From Actinomycetospora chiangmaiensis DSM 45062 (lineage in GTDB: Bacteria > Actinomycetota > Actinomycetes > Mycobacteriales > Pseudonocardiaceae): DNA of 64,000 nt. The position numbers and the translations under genes were made by a program. The stretch's first letter is position 1, and every line of letters starts with the position of its first letter. Below, one piece after another: positions 39,279-47,104 of the stretch. The stretch lies in the NCBI RefSeq assembly GCF_000379625.1, contig NZ_KB903217.1, forward strand, positions 860,043-924,042, in the 5' to 3' direction. Under the pieces are notes generated by a model. It did not search any database. It saw only the letters and a program-made list of their open reading frames with translations, and was not told where the DNA came from.

Positions 39279-39677
39279 ATGAACGTGTCGATGTTCCGCA
39301 AGACCGTGCTGACGACGGCGATCATCGGTGCCGGCCTCGGTTCGATGACGGGTGCGGCGTTCGCCGGGGACGACCCGGGCGACGGCGGGCACCACGGTAG
39401 CCACGACAAGCACTCGTCCTCCTCGGCCGGCTGCAGCAACACCGTGCGTGCCGAGTCGAAGAACGGGTCGGGTGACTCGCTGGGCGACACCACCGGTGGG
39501 CCGCAGCGCCTGGACGCCTCGAACCTCTGCCACATCCTGACGGGCAACGAGATCCTGTCGAACAACAACTTCTCGACCGCGGGCTCGAGCATCATCAACG
39601 GCGACACGCTGACGAAGACGCTGACCCGCACCGACACGGACAACTCGTCGACCACGACGACGGTCCCCGGCGCCTGA
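39279..39677 (+). CDS. Small exported Cys-x31-Cys protein, array member 1
   Basis: First of eight tandem paralogues. 132 residues: signal peptide MNVSMFRKTVLTTAIIGAG... ending AAFA (cleavage after about residue 29), a His-rich stretch (HHGSHDKH), Cys52, the family block SGDSLGDTTGGPQRLDASN, Cys84, then an Asn/Ser-rich part (NEILSNNNFSTAGSSIINGD) and a Thr/Asp-rich tail. No membrane anchor, lipobox, LPXTG or known enzymatic motif. The two Cys probably form a disulfide outside the cell. ATG at 39279 follows GGGGGA; an upstream in-frame ATG would spoil the signal peptide. Function unknown; surface or coat role inferred from its similarity in style to chaplins and rodlins. Confidence 0.85.
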   Translation: MNVSMFRKTVLTTAIIGAGLGSMTGAAFAGDDPGDGGHHGSHDKHSSSSAGCSNTVRAESKNGSGDSLGDTTGGPQRLDASNLCHILTGNEILSNNNFSTAGSSIINGDTLTKTLTRTDTDNSSTTTTVPGA

Positions 39678-40029
39678 CGACGCCCCGACTGCGGGCAGGC
39701 AGTCACCGGCCCTCGCGGCCACCGCTCGACCCGCACGACCCACGGGCCGGCACCTGACGGGAGTTCTCCTCCCGTCCGGGTGCCGGCCCGTGGTCGTTGC
39801 TGCTGGTGCTGATGTGGCGCCGCTGCTCCGAGAGGGTGAACATCTCCGAGGGATTCCCTGGTCAGGACTCGATCGTGGACGTCGTCGTCACTCCTGTCGT
39901 CATCAGGCCGTGACCTTCACTCGATCGAGGCGTTGGAGTCACCAGGTCGTGACGCGTGATCGCGTCGCGACGCACGGTGTGCGTCCCGTCCGGTCGCGCA
40001 CGTGTCAGACGACCAGGGGAGAGACCAGC
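39678..40029 (+). other. Intergenic region between array members 1 and 2
   Basis: This 352-base gap has no coding potential I trust. It holds the terminator of member 1 (39741-39792) and then about 235 bases of leader and promoter DNA for member 2. The latter includes CGTGAC-type pentamers (around 39910 and 39950) loosely like those upstream of members 4 and 6. Confidence 0.5.
39741..39792 (+). terminator. Terminator of array member 1
   Basis: Long hairpin with outer arms CACGGGCCGGCACC / GGGTGCCGGCCCGTG and inner CGGGAG / CTCCCG around a short loop. Confidence 0.8.
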
Positions 40030-40374
40030 GTGTCCACGTTCCGTAAGACCGTCCTGACCACCGCCATCATCGGCGCGGGCCTCGCGTCCACCTCGGGTGC
40101 GGCCTTCGCGACCGAGTGCCCCAGCCACGACAGCCACGAGGGGCACAAGAGCCACTCGACGACCGTCAACAACACGACGAACAACACCTGCGTCAACAGC
40201 GCCAAGGGCAAGGTCGACAACGGCGGCGCGAAGCAGCTCGGCCTCATCAACGGCAGCCAGGGCGCGATCGGCGCGAACGTCATCTGCGACGTGCTGAACA
40301 ACAGCGTGAACGGCAACCTCTCGAACAACACCGTCAACATCGGCGGCCTGGGCGGCCTCCCCACCCTCCCGTAG
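40030..40374 (+). CDS. Small exported Cys-x31-Cys protein, array member 2
   Basis: 114 residues from a GTG (VSTFRKTVLTTAIIGAGL, signal ending AAFA at about 27). It forms a subgroup with member 3: CVN and GGAKQLGLINGSQGAIG replace the CSN/LGDTTGG blocks of the others. The Cys54-Cys86 spacing is still 32, as in every member. It has an additional Cys30 right after the signal, giving an odd number; that Cys could form an intermolecular disulfide. The post-signal stretch is His-rich (CPSHDSHEGHKSH). The tail VNGNLSNNTVNIGGLGG is Asn/Gly-rich. GGGGAGAG precedes the start. Confidence 0.82.
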   Translation: MSTFRKTVLTTAIIGAGLASTSGAAFATECPSHDSHEGHKSHSTTVNNTTNNTCVNSAKGKVDNGGAKQLGLINGSQGAIGANVICDVLNNSVNGNLSNNTVNIGGLGGLPTLP

Positions 40375-40464
40375 GTCGCAGCCCGGACCGCGCAGTTCCG
40401 ACGGCCCCCGATCGTCGTGAGCGCGCTGCGTCCGAGCCCGGTCTGACCGACCGACGTTCGACCT

Positions 40465-40496
40465 GCGGGCCGGAACCGACCACGGTTCCGGCCCGC
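40465..40496 (+). terminator. Terminator of array member 2
   Basis: Perfect 13-bp stem GCGGGCCGGAACC / GGTTCCGGCCCGC, 6-base loop. Confidence 0.85.
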
Positions 40497-40541
40497 GGTC
40501 GTGCCGGCGACGGACACCACTCGCACTCAGGAGTTCTCCGC

Positions 40542-40997
40542 ATGTCCATGTTCCGCAAGACCGCCCTGACGTCCGCGATCATCGGCGCCGGCCTCGTCTC
40601 GACCGCCGGTGCAGCCTTCGCCGGCGACGCCCCGACCGAGGCGCACCACGGCAGCCACCACCACCACACCTCCACACACACCACCTCGAACACGTGCGTG
40701 AACGGGTCCGACGGTGCGGTGGACAACGGCGGCGCCACGCAGTTCGGCGGCATCAACGGCAGCCAGGCGGCCCTCGGCCTCAACCTGGTGTGCGACGTGC
40801 TGAACAACAGCCTCAACGGCAACGGCAGCAACAACACCTACAGCGTCGGCGCACCGGAGTCGGAGCCCGTCGAGACCGCGACCCCCGCGGCCTCGCCCCA
40901 GCAGGTCCAGCAGGCCGCGCCGGCTCAGTCCGCCGCGCCCGCCGCGTCGCCCTCGTCCGTGCCCGCCGGCACGACGACGACGCCCATCAAGGGCTGA
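40542..40997 (+). CDS. Small exported Cys-x31-Cys protein, array member 3 with Pro/Ala tail
   Basis: 151 residues, the longest of the array. Signal peptide to about residue 27 (GAAFA), then HHGSHHHHTSTHT, Cys52, GGATQFGGINGSQAALGLNL, Cys84 and DVLNNSLNGNGSNNT. Unlike the others it continues with a 45-residue Pro/Ala/Gln/Ser-rich extension (PAASPQQVQQAAPAQS...), ending TTTTPIKG, which looks like a flexible wall-spanning or linker segment. The His cluster could bind metal. Preceded by CAGGAG 9 bases ahead of ATG. Confidence 0.82.
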   Translation: MSMFRKTALTSAIIGAGLVSTAGAAFAGDAPTEAHHGSHHHHTSTHTTSNTCVNGSDGAVDNGGATQFGGINGSQAALGLNLVCDVLNNSLNGNGSNNTYSVGAPESEPVETATPAASPQQVQQAAPAQSAAPAASPSSVPAGTTTTPIKG

Positions 40998-41014
40998 GTC
41001 ACTCCCGCACGACG

Positions 41015-41060
41015 ACGGCCGGTCCGGGGCTCCCGCTCCGGGCCGGCCGTTTCGTCTTTT
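41015..41060 (+). terminator. Terminator of array member 3 with T tract
   Basis: Stem of 13 bp (ACGGCCGGTCCGG with CCGGGCCGGCCGT, one G-T pair) followed by TTCGTCTTTT, one of the few classical T tracts in the window. Confidence 0.88.
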
Positions 41061-41261
41061 CTCGGGCATACGAGATGCACACCAGGCATCCCGCGGGCCC
41101 GTGAACCTGCCCCACGGACCTCTCGCGTCACAGCAGCACGGTCGCGGACCGGTTCACCTGAAGATCCCGGAAGGGTGACGCAGTGTCATCGCCGCCACGA
41201 CGAGGTGCGGCGGCACGACGGCCATCTCCCGGTTATCGCTGCAGGTCAGCGACTCGTTGCC

Positions 41262-41300
41262 TCACGAACGGGCGAACGTCGTGACTGTGCCGTGACCTCG
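41262..41300 (+). promoter_or_regulatory. Conserved 39-bp element upstream of array member 4
   Basis: About 33 of 39 bases are identical to 42456-42494 ahead of member 6. Core: TCACGAACG, GAACG repeats 8 bases apart, GTCGTGA, and CCGTGACC 11 bases after the second GAACG. Distance to the start codon is about 92 bases (87 for member 6), so it is probably an activator site or part of the promoter. Confidence 0.6.
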
Positions 41301-41392
41301 CTTCGTCCGCCCGCGTTGAGCTGACTGTGATCGACCGGCGCGGGGCACGAGCTCCCGTCGGACACGAAGTCCGAGATTCGGGGGAATCTGAG

Positions 41393-41746
41393 ATGCAGAT
41401 GTTCCGCAAGGCCGCCGTCGCCACCGTCATCCTGGGCGCGGGCCTCGCCTCCACCGCCGGTGTCGCCATGGCGCACGAGCACCACGACGCCGGCAAGGGC
41501 TGCTCCAACACGCTCGGCGCCAAGAACTCGAACGGTGCGGACCGCACCCTGGGTGACACGACCGGTGGGGCCCAGGACCTTTCGGCCTCGAACACCTGCG
41601 ACATCCTCAACGGCAACAAGATCCTGAACGACAACAACTCCGCCACCGGTGGCTCGACGGTCCGCAACGGCAACGACACCACGGTGACCGACAACCGCGC
41701 CTCGACCTCGACCAGCAACGTCCTCACCCAGCTGCTCGGCGCCTGA
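41393..41746 (+). CDS. Small exported Cys-x31-Cys protein, array member 4
   Basis: 117 residues. Signal peptide ends VAMA (about residue 27), followed by HEHHDAGKG, Cys37, the archetypal block DRTLGDTTGGAQDLSASN, Cys69 and DILNGNKILNDNNSATGG. The tail is Thr/Ser-rich and ends LTQLLGA. This member and member 6 are closest to each other in both protein and upstream DNA, implying a recent duplication of a whole promoter-gene unit. GGGGGAA, 7 bases ahead of the ATG, is shared with members 5 and 6. Confidence 0.85.
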   Translation: MQMFRKAAVATVILGAGLASTAGVAMAHEHHDAGKGCSNTLGAKNSNGADRTLGDTTGGAQDLSASNTCDILNGNKILNDNNSATGGSTVRNGNDTTVTDNRASTSTSNVLTQLLGA

Positions 41747-41765
41747 TCTCTCACCACACGGTGAC

Positions 41766-41836
41766 AGGCCGGATCCTCGCGCGCTCCCCGGGTTCTCCCG
41801 GGGCCCTGCTCCCCAGCAGCGCGAGGGTCCGGCCTT
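41766..41836 (+). terminator. Nested hairpin terminator of array member 4
   Basis: Outer arms AGGCCGGATCCTCGCGC / GCGCGAGGGTCCGGCCTT enclose a second hairpin CCCCGGG...CCCGGGG. Confidence 0.8.
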
Positions 41837-41954
41837 GTGTCGTCACACGATCGGCTCACGATTCCGGAATGGCGTGACGCCGACGTTTCCCGGAGCGACA
41901 TCCTCCGTGAGACCGGGACGCGCACCGCGACCCGGAATGACCGGGGGAACCATC

Positions 41955-42305
41955 GTGAAGAACATCGTCAGCCGCGCCGCCGTCACCGTCGCCGTGATCG
42001 GCACCGGAATCGCCGCGACCGCCGGAATGGCGAATGCAGCGCCGTCGAACTCGTGCTCGAACAGCGTCTCGGCGGTCTCGAAGACGTCGGTCGGGCGCAC
42101 CCTCGGGGACGTGCGGGGTGGGAACCAGACCATCTCCGCGTCGAACTCCTGCCACAACGGCAACGGCAACGTCTACGGCAGCGGCAACAACAGCGCCTCG
42201 GGCGGCAGCACCATCCGCAACGGTGACCAGACCACCATCACGCGGACCGTGACCCGTACCACCAGCATCGACTCGTTCTTCGGCCCGGGCTTCCCGTTCG
42301 CCTGA
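41955..42305 (+). CDS. Small exported Cys-x31-Cys protein, array member 5
   Basis: 116 residues from the GTG at 41955, chosen because GGGGGAA sits 5 bases ahead as in members 4 and 6. The most divergent LGDTTGG-type member: signal VKNIVSRAAVTVAVIGTG... ends MANA (28), there is no His-rich spacer, Cys34 follows almost at once, then RTLGDVRGGNQTISASN, Cys66 and HNGNGNVYGSGNNSASGG. The tail has an unusual aromatic end (SFFGPGFPFA). Lack of the His segment shows that this part is dispensable for the fold. Confidence 0.82.
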   Translation: MKNIVSRAAVTVAVIGTGIAATAGMANAAPSNSCSNSVSAVSKTSVGRTLGDVRGGNQTISASNSCHNGNGNVYGSGNNSASGGSTIRNGDQTTITRTVTRTTSIDSFFGPGFPFA

Positions 42306-42334
42306 TCCACGCGCAGCACACCACGACCCACACC

Positions 42335-42367
42335 ACGGCCGGCCCCGCAGACGCGGGGGCCGGCCGT
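42335..42367 (+). terminator. Terminator of array member 5
   Basis: Stem ACGGCCGGCCCCGC / GCGGGGGCCGGCCGT with an AGAC loop. Confidence 0.85.
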
Positions 42368-42455
42368 CGTCGTTCCCGGCGCGAGGAGCCCACCGGGAGC
42401 CACGCGGAAAGCACGCCCGACGGTGCTCCACCCGAGGCCGGGACCAGGTTTCGAA

Positions 42456-42494
42456 TCACGAACGGGGGAACGTCGTGATTGTCCCGTGACCCGG
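42456..42494 (+). promoter_or_regulatory. Conserved 39-bp element upstream of array member 6
   Basis: Counterpart of 41262-41300, with the same GAACG direct repeat, GTCGTGA and CCGTGACC at identical spacing, 87 bases before the start codon. Confidence 0.6.
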
Positions 42495-42581
42495 CAATGG
42501 GCCGTCCGTTGAGTGCGATGTGGCTGTTCCCGGAAGCAGGGACCAGCGAACTCGACCGACGACTATTCGGGGGAATACGAC

Positions 42582-42959
42582 ATGTCGATGCTGCGCAAGA
42601 CCGTTCTCGCCACCGCCATCATCGGTGCCGGCCTGGGCTCGATGTCCGGTGCCGCTCTCGCGTGGGACAACCACGGCGGCCACGACGCCGCCAAGGGCTG
42701 CTCCAACGACCTCTCGGGCAAGAGCGAGAACGGTGCGGGCCGCACGCTGGGTGACACCACCGGCGGCGACCAGACCTTCGACGCGAGCAACACCTGCGAC
42801 ATCCTCAACGGCAACAAGGTCCTGAGCGACAACAACGCCGCGACCGGCGGGAGCACGATCCGCAACGGCAACGACCGCACCGAGACCCGGACGACCAACA
42901 CCGCGTCCCAGTCGACCTCGAACACCACGATCCCGGTGCTCGGCGGGCTCCTCCCCTGA
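42582..42959 (+). CDS. Small exported Cys-x31-Cys protein, array member 6
   Basis: 125 residues. Signal to AALA (27), then WDNHGGHDAAKG, Cys40, GRTLGDTTGGDQTFDASN, Cys72, DILNGNKVLSDNNAATGGSTIRNGND, and a Thr/Ser tail ending PVLGGLLP, a short hydrophobic end shared with member 8. Only 53 bases separate it from member 7 and no hairpin lies between, so these two are probably on one mRNA. Confidence 0.85.
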   Translation: MSMLRKTVLATAIIGAGLGSMSGAALAWDNHGGHDAAKGCSNDLSGKSENGAGRTLGDTTGGDQTFDASNTCDILNGNKVLSDNNAATGGSTIRNGNDRTETRTTNTASQSTSNTTIPVLGGLLP

Positions 42960-43012
42960 TCGTCCCGACCGTTCCCGCCGTCCGCTCCGCTCCGCTCCCC
43001 AGGAGAACAGCC

Positions 43013-43363
43013 ATGCTGCGCAAGACCCTCGTCACGACCGCGATCATCGGTGCCGGTATCGGCTCGCTGACCGGCCTCGCGTCCGCCCACGAGTCCGGCC
43101 ACGCCGCCAAGGGCTGCTCGAACACCGCCGAGGCGGCCGCGAAGAACTCCTCGGGAGACTCGCTGGGCAACACGACCGGCGGCGGCCAGACGATCGACGC
43201 CAGCAACGTCTGCGACATCCTCAACGGCAACCACGCCGGCAACGGCAACAACCTGTCGACCGCGGGTAGCTCGATCATCAACGGCGACACCACGAACATC
43301 ATGCGCACGACGACCGACAGCACGACGAACAACCAGTCGACGACCGTCCCGGGTCTCGGCTAG
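43013..43363 (+). CDS. Small exported Cys-x31-Cys protein, array member 7
   Basis: 116 residues. Signal to LASA (25), HESGHAAKG, Cys35, GDSLGNTTGGGQTIDASN (Asn for Asp in the LGDTTGG block), Cys67, DILNGNHAGNGNNLSTAGSSIINGD and a Thr/Asn-rich tail. ATG is preceded by CAGGAG 9 bases ahead, unlike the GGGGGAA type of members 4-6, which fits an internal gene of a dicistronic unit with member 6. Confidence 0.85.
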   Translation: MLRKTLVTTAIIGAGIGSLTGLASAHESGHAAKGCSNTAEAAAKNSSGDSLGNTTGGGQTIDASNVCDILNGNHAGNGNNLSTAGSSIINGDTTNIMRTTTDSTTNNQSTTVPGLG

Positions 43364-43405
43364 TCGGTCGGTCTCTCGGACGGGTCGTGCCCGTCCGGAG
43401 CCGGA

Positions 43406-43436
43406 GGGTGGGTCGGCCGATCGGCCGATCCACCCC
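43406..43436 (+). terminator. Terminator of array members 6-7
   Basis: Near-perfect inverted repeat GGGTGGGTCGGCCGA / TCGGCCGATCCACCC with no loop bases between the arms. Confidence 0.75.
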
Positions 43437-43524
43437 GCTCCCCCTCCGTCACCACCGTCCGGACCCCGAATTCGGACGGCCCGCTCCGGCCACTCACGGC
43501 CATCCATCCTCCAGGGAGACCCTC

Positions 43525-43875
43525 ATGTCCATGCTCCGCAAGGTCGTCGTCTCGACCGCCATCGTCGGTGCCGGCCTCGGCTCGCTCGCCGGGATCGCCT
43601 CGGCCCACGAGTCCGGCCCCGCCAAGGGCTGCTCGAACGCCATCTCGGCCGCCGCCGAGAACGGCGCCGGCCGCACCGCGGGCGACACGACCGGTGGGAG
43701 CCAGGACCTCTCGGCCTCGAACCTCTGCGACATCGCCAACGGCAACACGATCCTCTCGGGGAACAACGTGTCCACCCTCGGCAGCAGCATCATCAACGGC
43801 GACACCACGACGAAGACGGTGAACTCGTCGTCCGCGACCTCGATCGTCAGCACCCTCACCGGGCTGCTCCCCTGA
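43525..43875 (+). CDS. Small exported Cys-x31-Cys protein, array member 8
   Basis: 116 residues. Signal to IASA (27), a short HESGPAKG spacer, Cys36, GRTAGDTTGGSQDLSASN (Ala for Leu), Cys68, DIANGNTILSGNNVSTLGSSIINGD and a Ser/Thr tail ending LTGLLP. Nearest relative is member 7, with which it shares the HESG spacer and IINGD. GGGAG lies 9 bases ahead of the ATG. It closes the array and faces the next gene on the other strand. Confidence 0.85.
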   Translation: MSMLRKVVVSTAIVGAGLGSLAGIASAHESGPAKGCSNAISAAAENGAGRTAGDTTGGSQDLSASNLCDIANGNTILSGNNVSTLGSSIINGDTTTKTVNSSSATSIVSTLTGLLP

Positions 43876-43892
43876 TCCGAGCGCACACCGGG

Positions 43893-43936
43893 CAGCCGGT
43901 GTCCCCTCCTCACACCCGGGGAGGGGGCACCGGCTG
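43893..43936. terminator. Terminator between array member 8 and the convergent gene
   Basis: 17-bp stem CAGCCGGTGTCCCCTCC / GGAGGGGGCACCGGCTG with one mismatch; overlaps the stop codon of the minus-strand gene at 43910. Confidence 0.8.
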
Positions 43937-44590
43937 TTCGTCGTCCCGGGGCCCGTGCACGGGGAGCACGTCGACCCACGGGTCGCACGGTCCCTCCCAG
44001 TCCCAGCGTCGCATCTGCGCGCGGCTGCGCCGGCTCGAGAGCCCGCGGTAGAGCTCGTACAGATCGACCCGCAGCACGCTGCGGACCGCGCCCTCGGCGT
44101 GGTCGTCGGGGCTGCGCCACTCGGTGCCGCCCGCCTGCACCACGAGCGTCTCCCGGCCCCGGATGCCCTTGACGACCTGCCGCACGAGGACCGACGCGCT
44201 CGAGGCCCACCCGTCCCACGGCGGCTGCGGGGCCCCGAGCGCCTCGACGAGGTCGCCCTCGTGCACCAGCAGGTCCCCGACGACGGCCCCGGGCACCCGC
44301 CGCTCCTCGACCGCGGCCACCGTCGCCGCCAATTGCGCGTCCCACTCGGCCAGCAGTCCCGCCACGTCGACGTCCCGGCGGTCGTCGACGTGGGCCGCGG
44401 TCCACTCCGGGCCGGCGCCGACGGTCCGCCGGGTGGCCACGTCGGCGGCGGTGCCGACGAGGTGGGCGAGGAGATCGCGCACGGTCCAGCCGGGGCACGC
44501 GGGCACCGCCCGCGCCGACCCGTCGTCAGGAAGGGCCGAGACGAGCTCGACGACGCGGGCGTGACCGGAACGATAGACGTCGGCGACCAC
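43910..44590 (-). CDS. Mycothiol-dependent maleylpyruvate-isomerase-like protein (DinB fold)
   Basis: A 226-residue member of the TIGR03083/MDMPI family: the N-terminal DinB-like four-helix bundle is marked by [17 protein letters not shown] and [15 protein letters not shown], whose His/Asp could bind metal. Such enzymes use mycothiol as cofactor or act as uncharacterised thiol-transferases; the substrate is unknown. The frame is open to an ATG at 44635, but that would overlap the divergent upp start. GTG at 44590 ([13 protein letters not shown]) is preferred. Confidence 0.72.
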   Translation of the reverse strand: MVADVYRSGHARVVELVSALPDDGSARAVPACPGWTVRDLLAHLVGTAADVATRRTVGAGPEWTAAHVDDRRDVDVAGLLAEWDAQLAATVAAVEERRVPGAVVGDLLVHEGDLVEALGAPQPPWDGWASSASVLVRQVVKGIRGRETLVVQAGGTEWRSPDDHAEGAVRSVLRVDLYELYRGLSSRRSRAQMRRWDWEGPCDPWVDVLPVHGPRDDEQPVPPPRV

Positions 44591-44633
44591 GGCTCCAGGT
44601 TCCCAGACGGCGGGTCCGGCTAGGTTCCCGGCC

Positions 44634-45254
44634 ATGCTGCTCGTCGTGGACCATCCGCTCGCGCGCGTCCGCCTGACCGCCGTGCGCGACGCCCGTACCG
44701 ACCGCGCCGCGTTCCGCGCCGCGGTGCGTGACCTCACGACGATGCTCGTGTACGAGGCGCTGCGCGACGCGCCGGTGACCGACACCCGCGTGACCACCCC
44801 GGTCGCCGACACCGTGGGCGCCGCGCTCGCCGCTCCGCCGGTGCTCGTCCCCGTGCTGCGCGCCGGGCTGGGCATGGCCGAGGCGGCGCACGCGCAGGTG
44901 CCGGGGGCGCTCATGGGGTTCGTCGGGGTGGCCCGCGACGAGGAGACGCTGCAGCCGACGCCGTACATGGAGTCGCTGCCCGAGGACCTCGCCGGCCGCC
45001 CGGTCTTCGTGCTCGACCCGATGCTGGCGACCGGGGGCTCGATGGCCCACACCATCGAGCTGCTCGCCGCCCGGGGGGCGGACGTCGTCACCGCCGTGTG
45101 CGTCGTCGCCGCGCCGGAGGGGGTCGAGCGACTCCGCGCGGAGCACCCCACCGTGCGGGTGGTCACGGCCACCGTCGACGAGCGGCTCAACGAGCACGGC
45201 TACATCGTCCCGGGCCTCGGGGACGCGGGGGACCGTCAGTTCGGCGCGATGTGA
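44634..45254 (+). CDS. upp: Uracil phosphoribosyltransferase
   Basis: Converts uracil and PRPP to UMP in pyrimidine salvage. The 206-residue protein has [12 protein letters not shown] for the flexible/PRPP region and the PRPP loop [13 protein letters not shown], followed by the uracil-binding end [19 protein letters not shown]. Length matches the family. It is divergent from the isomerase-like gene with almost no gap between the two possible starts, so their promoters overlap neighbouring coding DNA. Confidence 0.95.
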   Translation: MLLVVDHPLARVRLTAVRDARTDRAAFRAAVRDLTTMLVYEALRDAPVTDTRVTTPVADTVGAALAAPPVLVPVLRAGLGMAEAAHAQVPGALMGFVGVARDEETLQPTPYMESLPEDLAGRPVFVLDPMLATGGSMAHTIELLAARGADVVTAVCVVAAPEGVERLRAEHPTVRVVTATVDERLNEHGYIVPGLGDAGDRQFGAM

Positions 45255-45307
45255 GCGCCATGTAGCCCGCGCGGGGACCCGGTGGCGCGCACCGGGAGAA
45301 TGGACAC

Positions 45308-47104
45308 ATGAGCGAGTCCGTGCTGACCGCCGTCGCGTGGCCCTACGCGAACGGCCCCCGGCACATCGGCCACGTGTCCGGCTTCGGTGTGCCCTCCGAC
45401 GTGTTCTCCCGCTACCAGCGGATGGTCGGCAACCGGGTGCTCATGGTGTCGGGCACCGACGAGCACGGGACCCCGATCCAGGTGCAGGCCGACGCCGAGG
45501 GGACCTCCCCGCGCGAGCTGGTCGACCGCTACTCGCGCGTGATCCAGGACGACCTGGTGGGCCTCGGGCTCTCCTACGACCTGTTCACCCGCACCTCGAC
45601 CGACAACCACCACCGCGTCGTGCAGGACATGTTCCGCGCGCTGTGGCACAACGGGTACGTCTTCGGCGAGAAGACCCTCGGCGCGATCAGCCCGTCGACC
45701 GGGCGCACGCTGCCCGACCGCTACATCGAGGGCACCTGCCCGATCTGCGGCTACCCGAGCGCGCGCGGCGACCAGTGCGACAACTGCGGCAACCAGCTCG
45801 ACCCGGCCGACCTGAAGAACCCACGCAGCCGCATCAACGGCGAGGTGCCCGAGTTCCGCGAGACCGAGCACCTCATGCTCGACCTGCCCGCGTTCTCCCA
45901 GTCGCTCGCGAGCTGGCTCGACACGCGGCGCAACTGGCGGCCGAACGTCCTCAACTTCAGCCGCAACCTGCTCGACGACCTGCGGCCGCGCGCGATCACC
46001 CGGGACCTCGACTGGGGCGTCAAGGTCCCGCTCGACGGCTGGCACGACGCGCCCATGAAGCGGTTCTACGTCTGGTTCGACGCGGTGATCGGTTACCTCT
46101 CGGCGTCGGTGGAGTGGGCGCAGCGCTCCGGCGACCCGGACGCCTGGAAGCAGTGGTGGTGCGACCCGGAGGCCAGCGCCTACTACTTCATGGGCAAGGA
46201 CAACATCGTCTTCCACTCGCTCATCTGGCCCGCGCTGCTGCTCGGGCAGAACGGCGCGGGGGACAAGGGCGGTGAGCCGGGCGCCTTCGGCACGCTCAAC
46301 CTCCCGACGGAGGTCGTCTCCAGCGAGTTCCTGACGATGTCCGGGTCCAAGTTCTCGACGAGCCGCGGTACCGTCATCTACGTCGGGGACTTCCTGCGCG
46401 AGTTCGGGCCGGACGCGCTGCGCTACTTCATCGCCGTCGCGGGCCCGGAGAACCAGGACACCGACTTCACCTGGGACGAGTTCGTCCGCCGCACCAACTT
46501 CGAGCTCGCCAACGAGTGGGGCAACCTCGTCAACCGCTCGGTGTCGATGGCGGCGAAGAACGTCGGCGCGATCCCGGAGCCGACGCGCCCGGAGGCGGCC
46601 GACGCCGAACTCCTCGCGCAGTCGCGGGCCGCGTTCACCACGGTCGGCGCGCACCTGCAGCGCTCCCGGTTCAAGGCCGCCTCGGGCGAGGCGATGCGGC
46701 TGGTGGGCGCCGCCAACGCCTACCTGTCGCACCAGGAGCCGTGGAAGCGCAAGGACGACCCGGAACGGCGCGACACGATCCTGCACACGGCGCTGCAGGT
46801 GGTGCAGGACGCGAACACCCTCCTGACGCCGTTCCTCCCGCACGCCGCGCAGAAGGTGCACGAGGCCCTCGGCGGCACCGGGGTGTGGGCGGCGCAGCCC
46901 GAGCGCGTCGAGGGCGAGACGACCGAGCTGGGCACCACCCACTCCGTGCTCACCGGCGACTACGCCCACGAGCAGGCGCGCTGGGAGTCGACGCCGATCC
47001 CGGTCGGGCGCCCGCTCTCCCGGCCCACGCCGCTGTTCGCGAAGCTCGACCCCTCGCTGGGGGAGACCGGCCCGTCCTGGGCGCCCATCCGTGCCCAAGG
47101 GTGA
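45308..47104 (+). CDS. metG: Methionyl-tRNA synthetase
   Basis: Charges tRNA-Met. The 598-residue enzyme shows the class I HIGH motif as HIGH (PRHIGHVSG), a CPICG...CDNCGNQL zinc knuckle (about 140-160) and an anticodon-binding helical domain. The KMSKS loop reads KFSTS ([13 protein letters not shown]), with Thr in place of the second Lys. I recall comparable variants from other actinobacterial MetRS, so it is probably functional. There is no C-terminal Trbp111-like domain. The tatD gene starts inside its 3' end. Confidence 0.96.
   Translation: MSESVLTAVAWPYANGPRHIGHVSGFGVPSDVFSRYQRMVGNRVLMVSGTDEHGTPIQVQADAEGTSPRELVDRYSRVIQDDLVGLGLSYDLFTRTSTDNHHRVVQDMFRALWHNGYVFGEKTLGAISPSTGRTLPDRYIEGTCPICGYPSARGDQCDNCGNQLDPADLKNPRSRINGEVPEFRETEHLMLDLPAFSQSLASWLDTRRNWRPNVLNFSRNLLDDLRPRAITRDLDWGVKVPLDGWHDAPMKRFYVWFDAVIGYLSASVEWAQRSGDPDAWKQWWCDPEASAYYFMGKDNIVFHSLIWPALLLGQNGAGDKGGEPGAFGTLNLPTEVVSSEFLTMSGSKFSTSRGTVIYVGDFLREFGPDALRYFIAVAGPENQDTDFTWDEFVRRTNFELANEWGNLVNRSVSMAAKNVGAIPEPTRPEAADAELLAQSRAAFTTVGAHLQRSRFKAASGEAMRLVGAANAYLSHQEPWKRKDDPERRDTILHTALQVVQDANTLLTPFLPHAAQKVHEALGGTGVWAAQPERVEGETTELGTTHSVLTGDYAHEQARWESTPIPVGRPLSRPTPLFAKLDPSLGETGPSWAPIRAQG

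Larger units (their letters stand above)
40998..41392 (+). other. Intergenic region between array members 3 and 4
   Basis: A 395-base gap with the terminator of member 3 at its start, then about 200 bases with no recognisable gene, then the conserved regulatory element (41262-41300). A leader ending in the ATTCGGGGGAAT ribosome-binding block precedes member 4. Confidence 0.5.

Noticed and set aside
42449..42465. GGTTTCGAATC, similar to a tRNA T-loop
   Set aside because: No acceptor, D or anticodon stem can be drawn around it; it is part of the promoter region of array member 6.
39279..43875. Calling the array chaplins or rodlins
   Set aside because: Chaplins have a shorter Cys-Cys spacing with a GLLNPAFGN-type core, and rodlins have a different residue pattern; neither is present. 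Only a functional analogy is proposed.
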